Below, piece after piece: positions 63,201 to 64,000 of a stretch of 64,000 nt of DNA. The notes under the pieces are model-generated. The model saw only the letters and a list, made by a program, of their open reading frames with translations. It did not search any database and had not been told where the DNA came from. Source of the DNA: Timema cristinae (lineage: Eukaryota > Arthropoda > Insecta > Phasmatodea > Timematidae); contig JBCFYV010000001.1 of assembly GCA_039000515.1 (NCBI GenBank), positions 51,009,894 to 51,073,893 of the forward strand. The letters run 5' to 3'. Numbering within the stretch: the first letter of the stretch is position 1; each line of letters starts with the position of its first letter. A program made the translations under genes and the position numbers.

Positions 63201-63950
63201 TATGTCATCATATGTATTATAACCACTACATGTTTCAGCGTTTCACACCATCTTTGGGTCTGAGGAAAACCAATGTGAAAAAACATTATGACAAGACTAA
63301 ACTATGTTTAAGTTAACCGATGAGTTAAAAGAAATGTTATTTTACAATATTGGATTATAATCAATACGGGAATAAATACTTAAATTAGTAAGCTCACCTT
63401 GAAAATTTGAAGTAGATGTTGCTCCGAATTATTACATATTTCAAGAGAGGTTTTTTAATAAACTTATTATGGAAGAATTGATGTAACCAACATAATGATT
63501 TTTTTTTATGTTTTCATTAGTAATGTGGTGTCGCTAGTGTATTGGAGTGATAATTTACAGGGATTGTTTAGTAGATATAGATATATCGTTGATATAAAAA
63601 TTATAATTAAAAAAAAGAATTGTGTAGGGATAGAAAAATACAAAGGACAAAACAGAATATGTTTTGGGCGCTAATCTTCTTGACTCTGGCTCTAAACTGT
63701 TTTTACTTTTTCTTTGATAGACATGGTCACCATCCAGTCCTTTTTACCTATCACTTAGGAAAATATTTGCTAAACATGTTTTCTAGTGGTGCAGGTTGAA
63801 TAGCACATACATACCAAGTGTTGGTGTTGTAGGCACAATGAGCATATGGAAAAGAAGATGGTGCAGAAGCACCAAGAGCAACTCTCCAAGGGTGACCATC
63901 GAGAGACCGAGAGTAAGAAGTGCCAACAACTACAGACCAACAACAACCAG
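33126..63950 (+). CDS. per: period circadian clock gene, 5' and central part (14 coding exons, 3' end outside window)
   Basis: PERIOD is the negative element of the insect circadian oscillator. With TIMELESS and/or CRY2 it represses CLOCK-CYCLE transcription, moving between cytoplasm and nucleus. Joining the fourteen exons listed separately gives one open frame of about 633 codons with GT-AG introns and matching phases. Landmarks in order: the N-terminal [11 protein letters not shown] block, the [15 protein letters not shown] block, a basic signal ([14 protein letters not shown]), PAS-A around residues 135-255 ([32 protein letters not shown]), PAS-B around 265-377 ([33 protein letters not shown]), the helical extension, and the [11 protein letters not shown] block near residue 490. 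All are family signatures. The C-terminal half, including any CLK/CYC inhibitory domain, is not in the window. The one uncertain junction is the 3' end of coding exon 3. Total span exceeds 30 kb because the introns are packed with transposons. Confidence 0.95.
33209..33861 (+). other. period intron 1, with LINE 3' fragment
   Basis: GT-AG intron of 653 bases. Its middle (about 33497-33690) holds a minus-strand non-LTR retrotransposon remnant; the rest is AT-rich with no other feature seen. Confidence 0.85.
33497..33690 (-). pseudogene. non-LTR retrotransposon C-terminal fragment
   Basis: On the minus strand it reads [20 protein letters not shown] and on. This is the W-GH--RM-(D/E)-R signature found after the reverse transcriptase domain of many LINE ORF2 proteins. 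It is short and decayed, and resembles the fragment at 37800-38025. Confidence 0.6.
33862..33942 (+). CDS. per: period coding exon 2 (Ser-rich [15 protein letters not shown] block)
   Basis: Encodes [20 protein letters not shown] followed by NPSTLSS, a highly conserved N-terminal serine-rich block of insect PER. Phase 2 in and phase 2 out, with donor CCA|gtgagt. The acceptor is a tandem NAGNAG (gcag|cag), so use of the second AG would drop one serine without changing the frame. Confidence 0.93.
33943..34940 (+). other. period intron 2
   Basis: About 1 kb and AT-rich. It contains a short dispersed repeat at 34255-34335 (a 'ctggaaaacttggaaaagtc' motif) that also occurs near 7895-7970. Nothing else recognised. 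Confidence 0.8.
34941..35014 (+). CDS. per: period coding exon 3 (nuclear localisation signal); 3' boundary uncertain
   Basis: Encodes [20 protein letters not shown] followed by KKHK, the Lys/Arg-rich nuclear localisation region that follows the SSGYG block in insect PER. I end it at AAAG|gtggtg because this gives the one-base overhang needed to read exon 4 as [18 protein letters not shown]. Frame stays open past this point to a competing donor TTCAG|gtgatt after 35154 (extra peptide [20 protein letters not shown] and on). That donor is in phase 0 and would frameshift exon 4 unless a further exon of 3n+1 bases exists. Confidence 0.75.
35482..35700 (+). repeat. SINE family A copy (intron 3)
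   Basis: tRNA-like head (gctgaatggtttaaggca), the gtggtttttctaaatggttt body and a degenerate tail (aacaggtagtatgctgtggt). About 220 bases, old and diverged. Confidence 0.7.
35874..37652 (-). mobile_element. 1.78-kb hAT-like non-autonomous element with internal palindrome (unoccupied copy)
   Basis: Flanked by CTCTACAT (35866-35873) and TTCTACAT (37653-37660), an 8-bp target duplication with one mismatch. Ends are TAGGGGTATGCGAGCTTG and, inverted, TAGGGCTCTACGAGTACTCG. Inside is a large palindrome (36252-36698) and Ser/Leu-free AT-rich filler with no ORF. Its reverse complement matches the flanks of the satellite-armed element: 8842-10295 matches one side and 23168-23427 the other. The short TAGGG ends and 8-bp duplication fit hAT MITEs. 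Confidence 0.75.
36252..36698. repeat. large palindrome inside the hAT-like element
   Basis: The arm begins gacagtgtagaaacac and the other ends gtgtttctacactgtc. Both arms also contain aagtgatagtgaaggaag and the gttaggttaggcctgg motif in inverted orientation. Near its right side a SINE-type tail (aacgggtagtaagatgcggt plus aat repeats, about 36625-36672) has been inserted. Confidence 0.85.
37800..38025 (-). pseudogene. non-LTR retrotransposon C-terminal fragment
   Basis: The minus strand reads [20 protein letters not shown] then [12 protein letters not shown], with frame breaks. This is the post-RT GHV-RM--ER-PK signature of LINE ORF2. It lies in per intron 3 next to the hAT-like element. Confidence 0.65.
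38832..38938 (+). CDS. per: period coding exon 4 (linker before PAS-A)
   Basis: 107 bases reading (D)[19 protein letters not shown] then [16 protein letters not shown]. Acceptor cttgcag, donor AGTCAG|gtaagg. The frame is set from downstream: the exon ends in phase 0, as PAS-A exon 5 requires. This linker is poorly conserved in PER, so the call rests on splice signals and frame rather than motif. Confidence 0.7.
39455..40615 (-). pseudogene. Penelope-like element fragment with GIY-YIG endonuclease (intron 4)
   Basis: On the minus strand, going 5' to 3': [20 protein letters not shown] (40.5 kb), [20 protein letters not shown] (40.3 kb), then [20 protein letters not shown] and [12 protein letters not shown] (40.1-40.0 kb). 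The last part is the GIY-YIG pattern (LIY...HIG...LR-RM--H) that Penelope-like retroelements carry downstream of reverse transcriptase. Frames are broken, and the RT core is missing because the copy is 5'-truncated near 40612. A conserved 3' tail (39455-39640, GACAAGCTTTCACTGTC) ends the copy. A second copy is at 53.66-54.47 plus 61.35-61.78 kb. Confidence 0.75.
40881..41321. mobile_element. hAT-type MITE, copy A (441 bp)
   Basis: Bounded by a perfect 8-bp duplication GTTATCAG (40873-40880 and 41322-41329). Ends are TAGAGGTGTACGAAGTCC and, inverted, TCGGGGGATGCAAAAGTT. The body has 'atcaaatatatgaaatattc' and runs parallel to the copy at 52595-53032. No ORF. Confidence 0.8.
41590..41780 (+). 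repeat. dispersed repeat E copy (tatttggaagaaggta ... gaacacagttcaca)
   Basis: Shares 'ggtagatagaaacatataaaa', 'gtttttacagtgaaaag' and 'gaacacagttcaca' with 42475-42780 and, in reverse, with 61985-62110; a shorter relative is at 4680-4790. It lies just upstream of exon 5 and stays open in a frame that is not the PER frame. Confidence 0.6.
41946..42189 (+). CDS. per: period coding exon 5 (PAS-A, first half)
   Basis: Begins [20 protein letters not shown] and continues with the PAS-A core: [20 protein letters not shown], then [20 protein letters not shown]. This matches the ISMHDG...LYTT...[20 protein letters not shown] pattern known from fly PER. PAS-A supports PER dimerisation and partner binding. 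Acceptor ttttcag, donor GATAGTG|gtgagc, phase 1 out. Confidence 0.95.
42190..43326 (+). other. period intron 5
   Basis: A 1.1-kb AT-rich intron containing the repeat E inverted pair; nothing else seen. Confidence 0.8.
42475..42780. repeat. dispersed repeat E, inverted pair
   Basis: Left arm: tatttggaagacggtacagg ... cttttacactgaaaagga. Right arm in reverse: actgtgttcttcttttcttg ... ccatctatctgctaccttca. Together they form an imperfect foldback in per intron 5, about 290 bases after exon 5. Confidence 0.65.
43327..43527 (+). CDS. per: period coding exon 6 (PAS-A, second half)
   Basis: Reads [20 protein letters not shown], then [20 protein letters not shown] and on to [26 protein letters not shown] corresponds to the conserved RRYRGLKSGGFGV motif of PAS-A. 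The acceptor is another NAGNAG (tag|cag); the second AG would delete one alanine. Donor AAAT|gtatgt leaves one base that joins exon 7 to make Cys. Confidence 0.94.
43528..44415 (+). other. period intron 6
   Basis: An 888-base intron, largely occupied by the antisense LINE RT fragment; the remainder is AT-rich and unremarkable. Confidence 0.8.
43640..44000 (-). pseudogene. LINE reverse transcriptase fragment (intron 6)
   Basis: The minus strand reads [20 protein letters not shown] then [11 protein letters not shown], and after one stop [20 protein letters not shown]. This is the V-R--LW--L--YGV...L---YEGS...G-RQG---SP-LF---MD signature of non-LTR reverse transcriptase. The piece covers only the middle of the RT domain and is interrupted by stops. 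Confidence 0.75.
44416..44601 (+). CDS. per: period coding exon 7 (PAS-B, first half)
   Basis: Reads [40 protein letters not shown] and [20 protein letters not shown]. The SHVDP, GY-PQD and FDFYHPEDL elements are diagnostic of PER PAS-B. Donor ACGA|gttagt; the leftover A pairs with TT of exon 8 to give Ile. Confidence 0.95.
44602..45625 (+). other. period intron 7
   Basis: A 1.0-kb AT-rich intron within PAS-B. I see no recognisable repeat or gene. Confidence 0.8.
45626..45780 (+). CDS. per: period coding exon 8 (PAS-B end, PAC-like)
   Basis: Encodes [40 protein letters not shown] and [19 protein letters not shown] and [12 protein letters not shown] are near-invariant in insect PER. Acceptor tgctctag, donor TTCAAG|gtttgt, phase 0 out. 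Confidence 0.95.
45781..47230 (+). other. period intron 8
   Basis: Holds a SINE family C copy at its 3' end, a family A head fragment near 46485-46525 and, at about 46285-46420, a 'gggacgggaacgggac' degenerate hAT-end-like stretch. Otherwise AT-rich. Confidence 0.75.
46885..47195 (+). repeat. SINE family C copy
   Basis: tRNA-like head (gtggtcttgagataaagt, with a B-box-like ggattcaaaccc), then 'cttcctttggaggggaagtc', 'ggcatgtaaaagaaccc' and a caaataaatgaaa tail. A second, minus-strand copy is at 26805-26990. Confidence 0.7.
47231..47350 (+). CDS. per: period coding exon 9 (post-PAS helical segment)
   Basis: Forty codons, [20 protein letters not shown] then [20 protein letters not shown]. It directly follows the PAS-B end at [15 protein letters not shown], the same junction context as other insect PERs. 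Acceptor tttctag, donor GAG|gtaagg, both phase 0. A SINE (46885-47195) ends only about 35 bases before the acceptor. Confidence 0.92.
48137..48215 (+). repeat. SINE family A head fragment
   Basis: 'cttcggtggccacttggtct', 'aacgtgctactctcgcag' and 'gataacggggagatct', the tRNA-like 5' part only; body and tail are absent. Confidence 0.65.
48580..48765 (-). repeat. SINE family A copy
   Basis: Reverse orientation: 'gtgtggaggaagagtggaaa' is the complement of the ttccactctctcca body, and 'ttaaatcattcaaccatc' is the complement of the head. A poly-G run interrupts the body near 48637. Confidence 0.7.
48833..49050 (+). repeat. SINE family A copy
   Basis: Head 'aatggttggattgtctaagg', box-B-like 'gagttttgaacccgtcagg', body 'accctaaatggttccaatgc' and tail 'cacattagtgtaatta'. 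It lies about 50 bases before exon 10. Confidence 0.7.
49101..49232 (+). CDS. per: period coding exon 10 (post-PAS helix, [10 protein letters not shown])
   Basis: Forty-four codons including [20 protein letters not shown], equivalent to the conserved ALASFMETLMDEVS helix C-terminal to PAS-B. Acceptor gttccag, donor ATCTCG|gtgagt (good consensus), phase 0 on both sides. Confidence 0.92.
49233..49878 (+). other. period intron 10
   Basis: 646 bases, AT-rich, nothing recognised. Confidence 0.8.
49879..49997 (+). CDS. per: period coding exon 11 ([11 protein letters not shown] block)
   Basis: Reads [20 protein letters not shown] then [33 protein letters not shown] is a hallmark conserved block of insect PER. 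Acceptor tttgttag, donor CAGAG|gtaact, phase 2 out. Confidence 0.95.
49998..50827 (+). other. period intron 11
   Basis: 830 bases with a minus-strand SINE family A piece (50100-50240); the rest is AT-rich. Confidence 0.8.
50100..50240 (-). repeat. SINE family A copy (partial)
   Basis: 'gagtgggaaaccaattagga' and 'gacccggctgggattcaaac' are complements of the family A body and B-box region; the tail end is lost. Confidence 0.65.
50828..50971 (+). CDS. per: period coding exon 12
   Basis: Continues directly from the [11 protein letters not shown] block as [20 protein letters not shown], then [20 protein letters not shown]. This corresponds to the N--RFF-S-P segment of fly PER. Acceptor tcccag, donor AACAG|gtgaat, phase 2 out, leading into the 11.3-kb intron 12. 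Confidence 0.92.
51605..51830 (+). repeat. degenerate ~30-bp minisatellite
   Basis: About seven imperfect repeats around 'aggcttgacaccccttaaatgttct' pieces (for example gacttgacaccccttaaa, gcttgatccccttaaatg). It is followed by a pyrimidine-rich stretch with a 15-bp C run near 51891. Confidence 0.65.
52410..53425 (+). repeat. degenerate ~65-70-bp tandem repeat, interrupted by a MITE
   Basis: Repeating theme 'agctatttggagttgtcc...cctg...tttgaaaattgaatg' visible at 52440-52500 and, four to five times, at 53065-53420. The hAT MITE 52595-53032 sits between the two parts. Confidence 0.5.
52595..53032. mobile_element. hAT-type MITE, copy B (~438 bp)
   Basis: Flanked by AATCAATT (52587-52594) and AATCAGTT (53033-53040). 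Ends are TTAGGGGTGTGCAAAGTCC and, inverted, TATGGGTGTGCAAAGTTTCG. Same family and orientation as the 40881-41321 copy. Confidence 0.8.
53660..54466 (+). pseudogene. Penelope-like element, 5' part of split copy
   Basis: Same frame-broken coding region as the intron 4 copy but on the + strand: [40 protein letters not shown], then [20 protein letters not shown] and [12 protein letters not shown] (GIY-YIG domain, with the YIG retained here). Coding similarity continues to a CTAAGGAT (54459-54466), where the 6.9-kb element is inserted; the remaining 3' part resumes at 61360. Confidence 0.75.
54490..54735 (+). repeat. left subterminal repeat cluster of the 6.9-kb element
   Basis: At least eight variants of 'ggccaa(a/c)tgacttttagg', mixed with two copies of 'gaacttaactaaattaactt'. 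The same motifs, in the same direct orientation, form the right cluster. Confidence 0.75.
54882..55464. mobile_element. hAT MITE (CAGYGGTTATCAAA ends)
   Basis: Starts CAGCGGTTATCAAATTGTGG and ends, inverted, CAGTGGTTATCAAACATTTT. This is the classic CAG-GGTT-TCAAA terminus of hAT elements. No coding capacity. I could not see a clean 8-bp duplication, so it is an old copy. Confidence 0.75.
55465..58645. other. unexplained interior of the 6.9-kb element
   Basis: Mostly AT-rich, without a convincing gene. Around 56040-56240 'gggagacccaaaagaaacct' followed by 'aaattgttatggcag' looks like a mariner 5' end, weakly. 56950-57300 is locally GC-richer with unassigned open frames on both strands. 58120-58280 has a cluster of 'aacatgttggca'-like short repeats. 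Confidence 0.4.
58650..58935 (+). repeat. SINE family B copy
   Basis: tRNA-like head (gtgacctggcggtctagggt, box B ggggttcaatccttgg) and body (cggcacagatttatctgatt; ccaccgtggttcggattcca). It ends in the tail cgaacgggtagtaagacgcg followed by aat repeats. Nearly full-length match to 25855-26140. Confidence 0.85.
58940..60360. other. AT-rich stretch with a hAT end fragment
   Basis: No gene recognised. At 60110-60170 'gatccacgaagcacagttct' then 'ggaaccactgc' is the inverted complement of a GCAGTGGTTCCAGAACTG-type hAT terminus; the partner end was not found. Confidence 0.4.
60362..60995 (+). pseudogene. non-LTR retrotransposon ORF2 C-terminal remnant
   Basis: In shifting frames: [69 protein letters not shown]. 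The FKYLG motif and the terminal RDRW---V-AAMNSR are standard markers of the end of LINE ORF2. Several frameshifts and stops. Confidence 0.75.
61120..61345 (+). repeat. right subterminal repeat cluster of the 6.9-kb element
   Basis: About nine 'ggccaaatgactttaggct'-type units, with one 'gaagttaacatcaaattttt' unit matching the longer repeat on the left. Confidence 0.75.
61360..61783 (+). pseudogene. Penelope-like element, 3' part of split copy
   Basis: Resumes with ATGGGAACCAGCCCATCAAT, which in the uninterrupted intron 4 copy directly follows CTAAGGAT. It then gives the C-terminal residues ([10 protein letters not shown]) and the 3' tail, with aagcttgtccttaaaaatgt and the ctattccaaataacctt end. 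Confidence 0.8.
61985..62110 (-). repeat. dispersed repeat E copy
   Basis: In reverse it reads tatttgggagaagttatagg ... acaatgaaattaagaacaca, matching 41636-41750. It lies about 150 bases before exon 13. Confidence 0.65.
62256..62390 (+). CDS. per: period coding exon 13
   Basis: In frame after an 11.3-kb intron: (R)[19 protein letters not shown], then [20 protein letters not shown]. The PPHLTE-LL-RHNE motif (split with exon 14) is conserved in insect PER. Acceptor cccttag, donor GTGGAG|gtaagg, phase 2 out. Confidence 0.9.
62391..63832 (+). other. period intron 13
   Basis: A 1.44-kb AT-rich intron. 62625-62690 ('gtgggaagaatccattgcac', 'cttctgtcttctatagtaga') recurs at 6360-6425; nothing else recognised. 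Confidence 0.8.
63833..63950 (+). CDS. per: period coding exon 14 (last exon in window)
   Basis: Completes the motif as (R)[20 protein letters not shown] then [30 protein letters not shown] is the conserved heptad-like basic segment of insect PER. Acceptor ttgtag, donor CAACCAG|gtacat, phase 0. The gene continues past the window. Confidence 0.92.
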
Positions 63951-64000
63951 GTACATTAAAACAATCAAAATTAAAATTACTTTTAATTTGCTTCAAATCA

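Overview
This is AT-rich nuclear DNA from an arthropod, almost certainly an insect with a large, repeat-laden genome. The evidence is one recognisable insect gene with long introns, several tRNA-headed SINE families, Penelope-like and non-LTR retrotransposon remnants, hAT-type MITEs and a short Helitron. The PERIOD protein reads like that of a hemimetabolous insect rather than a fly, but I cannot name the species.

The only gene I can name is the circadian clock gene period (per), on the + strand. Fourteen coding exons run from an initiator ATG at 33126 to a donor at 63950, and the gene continues beyond the window. The exons join in one consistent reading frame of about 633 codons. They cover the Ser-rich N-terminus, a Lys-rich nuclear localisation signal, PAS-A, PAS-B with the following C-terminal helices, the conserved [11 protein letters not shown] block and the segment beyond it. 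The first coding exon carries only 10 nt of 5' UTR after an acceptor, so the promoter and at least one non-coding exon lie further upstream and were not located. The introns are large (the longest is 11.3 kb) and full of transposable elements.

Region by region: 0-8.8 kb is AT-rich DNA with SINE pieces, one orphan candidate exon (3211-3344), a decayed hAT transposase (5.46-6.24 kb), microsatellites and a 469-bp Helitron. From 8.84 to 23.43 kb a hAT-like element with a large internal palindrome is interrupted by a 12.87-kb insertion. That insertion has short terminal inverted repeats, an 8-bp target duplication and two inverted arms made of a 189-bp satellite (about 29 units on the left, 17 on the right). 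Its 3.9-kb centre holds SINEs and a solo LTR but no transposase I can see. A 1.78-kb copy of the host element at 35.87-37.65 kb, inside per intron 3, preserves the unoccupied site. A 100-base assembly gap lies at 23791-23890. From 24 to 33 kb are SINEs, a 57-bp-arm hairpin, a 0.4-kb MITE and a 63-bp minisatellite. From 33 to 64 kb is per. Intron 4 carries a Penelope-like fragment, and intron 12 carries a second copy split by a 6.9-kb inverted-repeat element with a matching 8-bp duplication.

No bacterial-type operons, CRISPR arrays or functional RNA genes were seen. The most unusual structure is the satellite-armed foldback element at 10.3-23.2 kb.
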